NCBI GenBank assembly: GCA_001599595.1
Contig: BCHH01000001.1
Coordinates: 3,085,751-3,149,750 of the forward strand
Direction of reading: 5' to 3'
Length of the DNA: 64,000 nt
DNA from: Beverwykella pulmonaria
Lineage: Eukaryota > Ascomycota > Dothideomycetes > Pleosporales > Melanommataceae
Each line of letters begins with the position of its first letter. Position 1 is the first letter of the stretch. Both the position numbers and the translations under genes were made by a program. The notes below the pieces were generated by a model. The model saw nothing but the letters and a program-made list of their open reading frames with translations, had not been told where the DNA came from and did no database searches. Below are positions 20,297 through 30,882 of this stretch, piece after piece.

Positions 20297-22970
20297 TATA
20301 TATATAACCTAATGAATTAATTAGTGTGGATAGGAAAATTCGAATAATGGTAGCTTATACCTTACTGATATTCGAGCTTTTTGATTTTGCTCTACGATTC
20401 CAGAACAAGGTGAAGAAAGAAGTTGAAGGGAAGCGGGGTAATTGTGGCCTTTATTAAATGAGGGCATTGTGCCTCCACCAAGATATTATTGGTTAAAGGT
20501 AGGGTCACGCTTTAAAGCAGATGCAGGAAGCTGACGCAGAGGCTTAATCCACCTCTTTTTGCCACTTATCAACTACCTTGCCCATTCCAATTCCGGCTTC
20601 ACTGTGGGCCAACTCCCAATGAGAAGCAAGCCATTGTTATTCTAATGAGCCACGCCCGACTGAGAAAATGGCGGGAGTGGCCGCCGAGGCAAGCTTGAAT
20701 GCCGAGAGGGGCGGCAAACATCAACAGAGGATTTTAACAATACCATGAGCGAATATGGAGGGACCGAGAAGATTGCCAAAGTGGGCTTTTGCAAATTCAG
20801 GCGAGCACTACTAAAAGTAGTATTTAAGCTAGGATCTGCGATGAAGGAAACCTACGAGAAGGTGTGGAACATCGCGAGGGACATCGAAGACTCTTTCAGG
20901 AGCATTCAGTCTTCCGCAGTCATCAATCTTAGTGCGGTGGACTATCTAGGCTTTTACATTCGGTCATTTTGATTCAATCGAATGTACGTATGTATGTGAC
21001 ACCTCGCGAGAACCGGTTAAGGGTTGGGATTCGGGATCGACGATCCAGCTGCTCGTCAGCTGGCCAATGAATCGAGAGTACCGCATTGAATCAAGGGACG
21101 AGAATCACATGCTTGAACTTATAGCTGGTACGGAAAGTGGTCTGACTGTCAAGGGAAGTCAATCAGTCATCTTCGAGAACCAAATATCACACCATGGGAC
21201 CCTCCAGCACTACAATAATGATGGGGCTCCATCTGGACTTATAAATAAGCCATAGCTATCCAATTTAGAACTCCGATAAGACAATATGAGTCTCTTGATT
21301 CCATCAGATTGAGTTTCGTCCTAGTTATGGGTATATTTTTGTAGGGCCAACCACTGGCGCATGTTACTAGCAGGAGGCAACAATTAGAAGGCGATCGATC
21401 GCCAATAAACTTGGAAAATATCATCCTACTTATCTAGACCAACCCTCAGTTTATGCAAGTGATAGAGAAACTTTTGGTCTGGAGGTCTTGTAATGTGGCA
21501 AAGAGATTGCTTTACGCAACATTAGAATAATCATGGGGCTGAATTGGATTGCCGAGAGTGTTAGGGAAACTGTTGGAATATATATAGAACGTGTTGATCA
21601 CGTGGTGATGTTGTGATCACGTGTTTATCACATGAGACACTAGCGATGCTTGGCGGCAAAGGGATGATACAACCTCCTGAGCCTCACCTCAGATAGACAC
21701 ACAGACACGAATCGATACTTTGCTTAGAACCCACCCATTGCTATTGCAATAGCCCTGTGAGACCAACAGAAACAGTCAGATAAAGACCTGCCGGTCAACA
21801 AAACATGCAGCAACAAGGATGGCAAGCAAGGCGAAGACCTAAATGACTAAGTATAGCTCTTTGTAGACAAGAATCATCCGCCCAAGCACTCTGTCCAAAT
21901 GTTAGAAACGTTTGAAAAAATAGAGTACAACAAAGAGGAGAACAGTACGCGTCTGCTACATCGCATAGCATTAATGGGCTGTTTAAGTGGTCGGAATTTT
22001 GCACTTGGCCCGTTCTAGCTTGTAATGTTTTTTGCACTAAAGCGTTCCAAGGCTTCACATAAGCGCCCAGGTAGTCCTAGAATCACGTGGATTTCCTAAT
22101 AGGATTTTTGCTAAGGGAGGTATGAGGTATGACAAATAGGTGGCAGAAAGTGAATCCATAGCTAACGTGGTAGAGTGGATAGTTCTATAACTAGTTTGGT
22201 AGAAGGGTAGAATTGAATTTTTTCGTCCTCTAAGAAGGCATTGGTCTTTGGGTCCATTTTATCTGAATCTTCCTCTTTATATGGTTTGCACTTTGTTGAA
22301 GCCTTATTAGCCTTCTGTAGAGCAGTGACTTAAAGTAGTGGGCTGAATTTGCGTATTTATTTTTAGTGGCTATGCCTTCAAGAGTTGCAAACCGGTTCAA
22401 TCGTTACACAAATGTCTTGATGCAACCCTTCAGCCTTGCGAAGAATTTCTGGTGATTTGCCAAGGTTTATTGAGGGCTGCACGACACGCATCAACGTCAC
22501 CTAGACACCAATTATTCCATCTTGCACACATCTGCCGCGCAACATACGGATAAGTCATCGCATTATCAAGCTGGCGGGTGTCTATTGTACAAGATTGGAG
22601 TGGAAGAAGATGCTGAAGGCTGCTCAAAACAATGATTTAGGTGCTCGCCGAAGGTTATGGAGTAAGACCGAGAATATTTGGCCTCCTTTTTACCACGAGT
22701 CCAGGATCCACTGCATTACTCTAATTTATTCCTTTTCTTCATCCCTTCCTAACTCTTCTCATGGAAGAGCTCCCTTCAGTTACAACATCACCGGGGGTGG
22801 CCCCTACCCAACACCAAAGTCAAGCGACCGCGGGATCAAGCATGGACAGTGATACTAGTGCCGGCGCGTGTTAAGCTCTGAATGCTGCTCTATGCTATGA
22901 TTGGCATGAAAGCTGCACGCTCATATAACTTTCAACGAGTTTAACGAGCAGCACCTCCGCACGTTACTAG

Positions 22971-23040
22971 TCACGTGAATATGCCACTGAATAATCAAGT
23001 CTGCTGTACTATATATATCAAATGCAACACATGATAGAAC
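22971..23040 (+). repeat. Promoter-like repeat A
   Basis: Diverged copy of the B/C repeats: TCACGTG, then ATATGCCACTGA, TAATCA and a TATATATATCA block in the same order as at 24335-24384. It is followed by a sequence without an evident coding region, so it may be the promoter of a lost paralogue. Confidence 0.55.
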
Positions 23041-23942
23041 AGCAGTGTTGGCTAATATCATCCAAACAACTCTTGGACCTTTCATTACACTATGCATTCT
23101 TAGGCTCAAGAGAAGAGATCGTGCAGACGACAGTACTACCGGAGCCGACGAGTGTTAAGGGGTAGGAATTTGGGAGCGCGGCGTCGACATCACAAGTACC
23201 CTAGCAATTCGTCCAAGTCTTGGGTGACTAGTGGGACGTATACAGGAATGGTGGTAATGTATATATTTTAATCATGGGGTAAAGCAGGTATTACGATGGA
23301 TGGTCGCACTACCGTGCTCGGACCAGGAGTTGGCGGTTTTGGCAGAGAATTTCTTCCATTAGCTACCAGAGATTGAGGGAGTGTTGATTGGTGAAATGGA
23401 GGCAATCTCGTCGAGGAATATTAGTTTCGATCTGCTTCGATGGATCATAGCGCTGTTAAAGCACGAACGAACGATATCTGGCGATCTTTTCTCGACCAAA
23501 AAAATCATACATGCCAACTTTCGGTAAATGCCTAAGTAGCCTTGAGTCACAAGGCTGAAAGCTTTGGGAATGATCTCCAGTTCTTCCACCAACTGTACAG
23601 GTCCTTGGTAAGTTCCCTTTAAGCTGGGTCAACGTGACGACGATTATATCTGGGGCTTTCAAACCTGCCAATTGAGGCATGAGCATGGATTGTTTGGTTG
23701 ATTCCTGATTATTCCTGGCTAATTCCCAGGCGTGAATTATTGGAGGCAACGATGCTGACCGGTATCTGCATATGCAAGGACACGTAGCAAGACCAGGCTG
23801 TGGTGCAGTGGTGGAGTGGCTGAGCCAAGATGGCTGTGAGCTCCGTCAATATCCCTGTATCCGTATATGTCTTATGGGCTAAAGAGCGCTAAATTTCCCA
23901 CACAACACTTCGAATTTTCTTAGGGCAATCCATCCAGCTAAT

Positions 23943-24302
23943 ATGGAGCCGCATAACTCTGATAAGGCAGCTCAGGCCAGAGTAGAGGGTTTATCATCAG
24001 TTGTATTCGATACACGAGACTCAAGCTACATTTCTCCAGGCGGTTATACAGCGCGTTGGAGGGATGGCAGCCACTCAAAGCTACAGTTTTGTAGACCTGA
24101 AGGGTGTGTCCCAGGTCCGAAATTATCTTCTGGTCGAGCAAGTCAGCGTCAAGATGCACCTTCTCCAAGACTTGATCAAGATGCACCTTCTACAAGACTT
24201 GATCAAGGTGCATCTTCTGCAGGTCAAAACCAATACGCGCCCTTCGTAGACCACTCTTGGAGACAAAGGTGGGTTCAAATAACTGCGTGGACTCATATGT
24301 GA
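23943..24302 (+). CDS. Short ORF with 9-residue tandem repeats (hypothetical)
   Basis: An open frame of 119 codons ending just before the promoter-like repeat of the next gene. It contains three consecutive 27-bp units coding Q-D-A-P-S-P-R-L-D, Q-D-A-P-S-T-R-L-D and Q-G-A-S-S-A-G-Q-N. No signal peptide or known domain is seen. It could be a small gene, or the tail of a degraded one. Confidence 0.22.
   Translation: MEPHNSDKAAQARVEGLSSVVFDTRDSSYISPGGYTARWRDGSHSKLQFCRPEGCVPGPKLSSGRASQRQDAPSPRLDQDAPSTRLDQGASSAGQNQYAPFVDHSWRQRWVQITAWTHM
24151..24231 (+). repeat. 27-bp tandem repeat, three units
   Basis: Units at 24151-24177, 24178-24204 and 24205-24231. The first two differ at one base; the third is diverged. 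The 27-bp length is nine codons, so copy-number change would keep frame. Confidence 0.85.
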
Positions 24303-24314
24303 CTAACTTTCATT

Positions 24315-24420
24315 GTAAGCCGAGGACATCATAATGTCACGTGGATATGCCACTGACTAATCAGTCCGTCCTATATATATATCAGCTGTACATACATCAC
24401 ATACAATACACATCTTGACA
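24315..24420 (+). promoter_or_regulatory. Promoter-like repeat B upstream of orphan gene
   Basis: It contains GTCACGTGGATATG, CTGACTAATCAGTC (a palindrome-like block), a TATA box (TATATATATATCA near 24373-24384) and CAGCTGTACATACATCACA. The same blocks occur in the same order, on the opposite strand, at 27601-27700. Position about 155-260 bp before the proposed ATG and the TATA box argue for a promoter. The CACGTG could bind a bHLH factor. Confidence 0.6.
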
Positions 24421-24575
24421 CCTTTTCCTCCGCCCTCCAGCTTACATTCATTTGTGCACAATCTTCAGTCTGCGAGATTTCATTTCATTCCAGACCATCG
24501 ACCCCCGAGCCTGCGATAACATCATCAGAAGAAGTATCCGGGACATCAAATGTTTTCGATAACATTCGCAGGATC

Positions 24576-26645
24576 ATGTCTACCAGGGGACTACCACACC
24601 AGACGTGCAGTGTTTTCTTCCGAGTCCAATGGGATGTCAATCGATTCTTCTCCGAAGAGTCTGACATGTGCTGGAATTTTGCGCCGGTAATTACGCTCAC
24701 TGGCACCGTAAGAAAAGCTTATGCAACGACATGCGAGGACTATGTACGAAATATCTGGTCCAATTTCGGTATAGAGGTCCTTGAACTAGTATTACCGGTG
24801 TTGACCAAGAGGATTGCGCTAGGTACGTATGCTGGACTTTCCTAAATCTTCTGTCTTAGTTATAATGTGAATAAACATTGATAGCCGATAGGAGAAAACG
24901 GGACAAGGAAAATCCAACTTACCGGACTTGAAATTGAATTAGACGAGTTGACTGTGCATATATTTAAGGCAAAAGGGGTGATTGAGAACCTGGTGAAGCT
25001 CGGCAAGATTCTCACGTGGGTGACCGCGGTCTTCCGGCGACCAGTGTCTGGGCAGTTGAGCTATTCTATCCCCACGTTTTACGAGACGATCGACTCAACG
25101 TACACCATCGAATTATTGGACCTACAACCCGTTGCCAAGGATAGTCTCTGCTGGTGTTCCATGTTTGACAGCACTGTGATCGCGAAAGACTTCCCAATTC
25201 CAGAAAGAGGCAACGAGGTCGGGCTAGAGATTCCATTCGATTTGATGGTGCTTCTAGGTCGCATATGGTATCCAATGGAATATTTGGACGGCTTTGTTCT
25301 CAAGGGTCACTCCACCATCTTGGTACCGACTTGGAAAAGTACAGACTCCATCCAGTGGCACTTCATTAGCGCTGAAAATCCTTGTAAGAAGATTTCCATG
25401 CAGGAAATAGCAAATCATTGCCAGGAAGTGCTAGAAAACGTGGGACTGGACGTTCTGCGGTCTTCAAGGACATTTGTTGGGTGGACTACGAATGCCAAAG
25501 TCCATGCAGGAGCGCGGACATCTGGCTACGATTCAATCCGAGATTCCAAAGCCCCATTTGCTCCTCGTAGACCAACTTTTGCACGAGAATTGAGCCCAAG
25601 TATAGGGACCTCTGGGATGGGGTTCTTCAACGTCAATCTTAGCGCCAAGTTTGTCATCCCAGAGCGCGTTTTCGGACCCGTTAGCCGTGAGCATGTACTC
25701 ATGGAGGATATGCTGCTTAATGCTAAAGACTGCTCACTGCTGCTATGGGACGTAGGTACAGGACGTGGCTGGATGTTTTCTGAACTCGCTGCAATCTTGA
25801 TGATTATACACGTCTGGGCTTCAAGACAGACAGACTCTGAAGCCCTTCTTGCGAAAATTCCTTTTGCGCAGCAATCTTCGGACGATGGTATGGCTAGCTA
25901 CCAAGCAATTCGCGCCCATCGAACTCTTCAATTGCGTTCGTCGTCCGACAACGTGGAAGACCTCATGTTTATAACGCAGGTCAAAAACGTCTTGGCTGCT
26001 ATACAAAGCCGGAAGGAAGAAATCATCAAACGCCGCAGCTTCTCATCCAAATTCTCATACACCACATATTTAACTGGATGGGAACTCATGGATATAGCGA
26101 GCTTCAAGCCATGGTTCAAACAGAAACGGCTGCCATTGGCTGATACGTGTGGGTCATGGCCTTCACTGCTAGCAAAACAGCAAGAGACCGTCGTTCTCAT
26201 TTGCAAGGGTGTTGGCGACCTTATTCAACCCTCTGAAGAGAAATCATTTTGTCACACTTGGAAGTCGGTCCCCAAATGGCGCTCGTATCTAACCGCGACT
26301 GTTGCGAGCTTCACCAACTTGGACCTTCATTGTCGTGCGGCCGACAGATTCCAGGCTTGTACATTCAACGGCAAGCTTTGCCTGCCTCGGTTGCAGGAAT
26401 TGCATCACAAGCCACCCACGCGGTCAATTAATATTCCGCAAACTGGTGCCATCATAGTCGGCAGATCACATCACAGCGTGTACAAAACTTGCCCTCGAAA
26501 GGCACCTCCACCAGAAGAGCAAGAGAGTAAGGAGTCAACAAATACTCGCACTGAAGAGAGTAGAAGATCTTCACTGGAACTTCACTACCAGGCATCCCAT
26601 ATCAGTGAAGATACTGCTATCAGCGTATTCAGGGTCAACGCATAA
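24576..26645 (+). CDS. Orphan fungal family protein, member 2
   Basis: Predicted 666-aa protein of unknown function. Exons are 24576-24822 and 24892-26645; the intron (GTACGT..GATAG) splits a Gly codon. It is homologous along most of its length to the 35.7-38.6 kb gene. Shared blocks, with residues here: V-Q-W-D-V near the N-terminus, C-W-C-S-M-F (169-174) followed by D-F-P-I-P-E-R and G-L-E-I-P, K-G-H-S-T-I-L-V-P-T (220-229), W-H-F-I (238-241), F-V-G-W (277-280), R-G-W (374-376), and a C-terminal W-E-L-M-D-I, G-D-L-I-Q-P, W-K-S-V-P and G-A-I-I-V-G-R-S. No transmembrane segment, nucleotide-binding loop or catalytic motif is obvious. The start is the first Met in frame, but member 1 has about 118 extra N-terminal residues, so an upstream exon is possible. 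The last about 50 residues are polar low complexity. Confidence 0.72.
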
Positions 26646-26689
26646 TGGCTATGCTTTGAACGCTGTGGAGCTAGAGCGAAGCGGACACG

Positions 26690-26920
26690 CGATGCTTCTT
26701 GGCAACATAGCTCGCTCCCATGGCTTTCATTCTAATTAAAAGCTTGAATCCGCCTACTTGTCTCTGGAATACCCCTTTCAGATCATACTTCTGCGCAACA
26801 CTCCTCATATTTGTGAACTGCTTCTCTCCATAGCTTTGAAGCACATCTTGCCCTATGACACTCTCTACACGAAGAAGGGAACAAAAATTAATATGTGATG
26901 GGCTTTGGGATTCATGCATA
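26690..26920 (-). pseudogene. C-terminal fragment of FAD-linked oxidoreductase
   Basis: The minus-strand frame ends with S-Y-G-E-K-Q-F, then R-S-V-A-Q-K-Y-D-L-K-G-V-F-Q-R-Q-V-G-G-F-K-L. This matches the C-terminal helix and tail of fungal berberine-bridge-type FAD oxidoreductases, where a tyrosine-aspartate and G-V-F-Q..G-G-F-K-L close the domain. Nothing upstream on that strand continues the protein, so only about 45-60 codons remain. Probably a relic. Confidence 0.5.
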
Positions 26921-27489
26921 GGCCAGCGTCGCGTCTTCTATACCTTTTGCTTGGTGGTAGTGCAGAAGGCTGATTGTAAAACTGATTGGAACGTGACCAA
27001 GCGCACGTGTGAGCACTAATAGACAATTAAACCATGTTGTCTTACGTGAGTTGATCAACAACATCTAATAATTCTTTAGGCTTACACATATTAGAAGGTG
27101 TCCATGATCTTGTTGACTCGCCGCTGAGCCAACTGGCTCGCCAAACTGCTCTCCCCTTGCTGTGGAGCTAACTAGATGTCCATAGTGTACGCTCCCCAGA
27201 GTAGAAAACCTGTTGTTGCTAAATTAGTCTTTTATTAAATGCTTCAAGCGCTTGATTGCCTTCCAATAAACAGCTTTATTCATTAAGATGTAAAGCTAGA
27301 CAACATTTTCTATGTAACCCAACTAGATAACTGGCTGAGAAATTCCAACTCAGAGATTCCAGTCTCTGCAACTATGCTGCTAGAGCAGCAACCAATATTA
27401 GTGGCCCGCTTTATTAGCTCCTAAGATGTTTTAGAAAGGGAAGTAGGCACACAAAGTAGATGTTTGATTACTCTCTGTTACAATGTTGT

Positions 27490-27572
27490 CCGTTGCTATT
27501 TCGTTGTATGTATCAAAGAAAGAAAGAGATATATATTTGCCGAAGAATAGAAGAATGATCGTCGTCTCGTTA
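27490..27572 (+). repeat. Dispersed repeat D, copy 2
   Basis: Similar to 17938-18030 in the same orientation: TATTTCGTTGTAT, a purine-rich AAAG tract with ATATATAT, and CGTCGTCTCGTTA. Confidence 0.45.
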
Positions 27573-27600
27573 TGTAAGCAGAAGCCTGGAGGGAAGAGTA

Positions 27601-27700
27601 TCAAGATGTGCATACTGTGTGATGTATGTACAGCTGATATATATGACAGACTGATTAGTCAGTGACATATCCACGTGACGGTATGGTGTCCTGGGCTTAC
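27601..27700 (-). promoter_or_regulatory. Promoter-like repeat C, inverted relative to B
   Basis: The reverse complement carries GTAAGCC-AGGACA, GTCACGTGGATATG, CACTGACTAATCAGTC, TATATATCAGCTGTACATAC and ACATCTTGA, in the order seen in repeat B at 24315-24420. It points left, towards the orphan gene and the oxidoreductase fragment, but no intact gene follows it. Confidence 0.6.
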
Positions 27701-28705
27701 ACGTTAGTTTCGTTGTCGGTGTGTCTTCGTTGGTTGTTGGTTGCCCCCTGATGATGGGTCCCAGCTAAGTATATATTATGTTGGATGATGACGAAGTAGG
27801 CAGCTGAAAGAAAAGCTAAGACCCCTTCCTTGCACCATGCATCCAAGCTTTCAACCATCGCCTGAGGTGGATTTGGGCAAAATAGCTCTTCGCTACGGCG
27901 CAGTATGTTGCTGCAATAGGAGCGAACGCGCAGATCCATGTATCCTGCATGATCCTTGCGAACTACGCCCCACTTTCTCGTCTCCACTGGCTGGCGTTGA
28001 CCGAAACATCAAGTCGCTCTGCAATAAACACGATAGAGTATACACGTGAATATTGGCCAATAACACATTGTGAGCCTGATTCCCAGACCTGGGGTTCTTC
28101 AGACTCATAGGCAAATCCTTGTAGGTACGAGTGGTTAGTGGTTGCCTACGCCACCGCAACACATGCATATGCATTATGGCGGCGTGCAATACCTCCTACA
28201 TACATGAAATATGCTTACTTGGCTGATTCTATCATAGCCGCCAATGTAATGAAATTGCTGATGCTGCAGTGGAATAGATTTTGGTGACCAAAATCTAGAT
28301 TCCTTGCTGGATGAATTGAGCAGTCACAGCGGGACCAATTACACCTGGTCGATTTTAACTTTATCTCCAGACTTCCTCACTTTCGATCCATCTCCACCAC
28401 TTGGGTTCAGTCTATTTTTTACACACCGCTTGGAGCAATTTTCGAGGAAAATCACCCGACATTGCTAAAAGCCGGGCCGTTTTCTCATCATTGAACAGTG
28501 CCATTGCACTGAAGCACATCGCTCAGTCCGTCGCACCACCTCTCCTTCTTTAATTGAAACGCCGAACAGTATTTCAAGCGAATCGACACTCCCATCCCCA
28601 TTGTAAAAGTCGGTAGTCAAGATCTGTTTTGTCCCTATTTCAAGAGCTTTCTGCAAACCTACGGCTTCTACGACAAATTCAGCCTGTCTACAGCCTCAGA
28701 TAACG

Positions 28706-29805
28706 ATGGCTCCAATTTGGTCACACCAACCATTCAAGGGTCTCATCACGACCTTACTATTGGCAGTCTCTCCAGGCTACTTCGCCGCTCTCTCCGTTTA
28801 TTATATCCCCCAACGACTCCGATCACATCCAAACTGGAGTTTGCAGACATGCCTTGGGTGTCATTTCTACTGGCTTATGTTCAAGTACATGACGATGATA
28901 CGCATGGCACCCGACTATGCCCTCAAAGCTGGCTCACTCAAAGACCGCTTTGTCTTAGTGAAGCCTGCCTCAGATACTGTCTACACTGGAGTCCTAGAAC
29001 ATCCAACCATCAGCCTATTCCATGGGGTGGTATTTGGTTCCCGAATGCACCAAATCCTGAAGATATCAAAACCCGAACATTTATCTTGCACTTTCCTGGT
29101 GGAGCATATGTTGTCGCATCGCCTCCTTCCGAGACTGGGAAATTCCCAAGCAGCGTCTACTCTAGCCAGTTGAATGCTCTCATGTTTTATGCACAATATC
29201 GGGTTGCTGCAACTCCAAACACACGTTTCCCAGCCGCGATCCAAGATGCGGTCACCTTCTATTCCTATCTACTCGGCCTTGGAATTCCAGCCAAGAACAT
29301 CATCATTTCCGGAGACTCGGCCGGGGGTAATCTCGTCATCGCTCTACTCCGATACATCGAAGAAAACAAGAGTCTATTGCCAAACCCGCGAGGAGCTATC
29401 AGTTGGTGTCCCTGGCTTGACGTCACTTCTAGCGCCATAACAAGATACAAACGGAGCACAAAAGCTAGTACAGATCTAGTTCCTTGGCAAATACTTGCGT
29501 GGGGGTTAGAAGCATATCCGCCTCCCTCCTCTGAACTCTCAAGCGTAGTACAAGCTTATGTCTCGCCGGCTCAGCATCCTTTCTCTCTCAATACACCTCT
29601 GCTCTTGCAAGCTGGTTCTGCAGAGGTCTTCCAAGAAGAAGTTCGTGCTTTTGCGCAGGAGATGGGCAAAATTGAGGGGAACAAGGTTAAGTACTGGGAG
29701 ACACCACATGCACCACATAATCTCATTCTCTGTGGCCGAATTCTGGGACTACAGAAAGAAGCGGGGGATGTTGTGGCTGTAGCCCAGGAATTTTTTGAGA
29801 CCTAG
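28706..29805 (+). pseudogene. HSL-type alpha/beta hydrolase, frameshifted
   Basis: Esterase/lipase of the hormone-sensitive lipase superfamily, split between two frames. The first frame starts at 28706 with an N-terminal hydrophobic anchor (G-L-I-T-T-L-L-L-A-V-S) and runs to about 29013. The second frame carries the rest from about 29010 to 29805. Continuity of the family sequence (V-L-E-H-P-T-I then P-W-G-G-I-W-F-P) needs one base to be missing near 29010-29015, and no intron can fit there. The second part has the oxyanion region H-F-P-G-G-A-Y, nucleophile elbow G-D-S-A-G-G and a C-terminal P-H-A-P-H-N for the catalytic His. Either a recent pseudogene or a one-base assembly error. Confidence 0.75.
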
Positions 29806-30882
29806 ATGAATTTGGATCTGACACTGTAGAGGAAATTTTTTTCTATTTTTTTATTTTCAAATTGCGTTAATCACGTCCGTATCTTGTACCACCTAGATCG
29901 AAATTGATTTATTTTCATTGGAAAAAGGCCTCTCCTCCACTATATGCCAGTCACCAGCAACACCTGAACTAATGTAATTGTGTACTGAACCGTACTTGAA
30001 GACACCAACCACACTTTCGTTCACAGGTCACTCCCCCCCCCAATTTTATAGTCACATCTATACAAAATGAGATCCTCTCTTCAATCAGAGACTCAAAGTA
30101 AGCTTACTAAAAGCTAAGGCGCGCGCGTTTGTCTCAATCGTCATTACAAGCTTCATCGGGGGAAGGCACCCCTTCTGAGAATATCCCCATCTCTTAAAAT
30201 TATCCATCTCTTATTGGAGATGAGCATACAATTTGTGTGAAGTATGAGATCGCGTGGGATAACGTTTGAAAGCATGGGAAGCGCTTCTACTGGACGCGAC
30301 GAAGTGACTCATAATGACGACGAGCCAGATCTCCAAAAACGACGACGACTGTGACGGGCAGCTATTTGAGCAGAGAGTTGAAAGCTGGTTGTATTGCAAG
30401 ATAACTAGATGCCGTGATGAGGTAGCTCGGCAGCGTGGTTATATACACGGAATAAGCGAGGACAGGGTCGTCACATCCACGAGTATAAACAGTGCTCGAA
30501 GTTGATCCAGACTACATGACTGACACCAACTCCACTGAATAGCAAAAGAATCTCACAGAGTTTGGTAACTATTATGGCACTCAATAATAAAAATGTCTCG
30601 AAATTACAGTCACGTGTCAAAAGTTTTGTACGCTGGGCGAGAACTCAAAAACGCGTCGCGTACACCCCACATTTCAACTCACAACTACGATGCCGCAAGG
30701 TCGTCAATTTAGCACAGAAATCTCAGGAAATAGGCGTCAGAGACCTAATTTAACGCCAGACTAGCGACTGCAATCATCTCCAAGGCCTTAGCTGGTGCTT
30801 CAACTGCAGAGCTTGTCAAGGAGTTTGATCGCGACCCTACTACAATACAATGCCTACTACGCTTGAAACCACAACTGAAAGT
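29806..30882. other. Intergenic stretch
   Basis: No gene is supported. Low-complexity runs of T and C occur near 29835-29860 and 30030. Short ORFs lack recognisable content. Confidence 0.5.

Larger units (their letters stand above)
20297..24575. other. Long gene-poor accessory stretch
   Basis: No intact gene is recognised in 4.3 kb. An ORF at 20745-20972 (+, 75 codons, K-V-V-F-K-L-G-S-A-M-K-E-T-Y) and overlapping minus-strand ORFs at 23359-23749 look coding-like but match nothing I know. They may be gene debris. An ORF at 23943-24302 contains a 9-residue tandem repeat. Two CACGTG sites in near-palindromic context lie at about 21600-21623. Repeats A and B are listed separately. Confidence 0.5.
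26921..28705. other. AT-rich stretch with repeats C and D
   Basis: No gene is recognised. It holds repeat D copy 2 (27490-27572) and inverted promoter-like repeat C (27601-27700). On the minus strand, sequence after C resembles the start of the orphan gene's 5' UTR (an ACATCTTGA..C-rich run then CTTACAT) but no coding frame of the family follows. Minus-strand ORFs at 27697-27987 and 27893-28189 are open but unrecognised. Confidence 0.5.

Noticed and set aside
21597..21640. CACGTG palindromic pair as an operator
   Set aside because: No gene start is near enough to give it meaning; likely chance in repeat-like sequence.
24315..27700. B and C as terminal inverted repeats of a DNA transposon
   Set aside because: No transposase, no clear target duplication, and similarity appears to fade outward rather than stop. 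Promoter duplication fits better.
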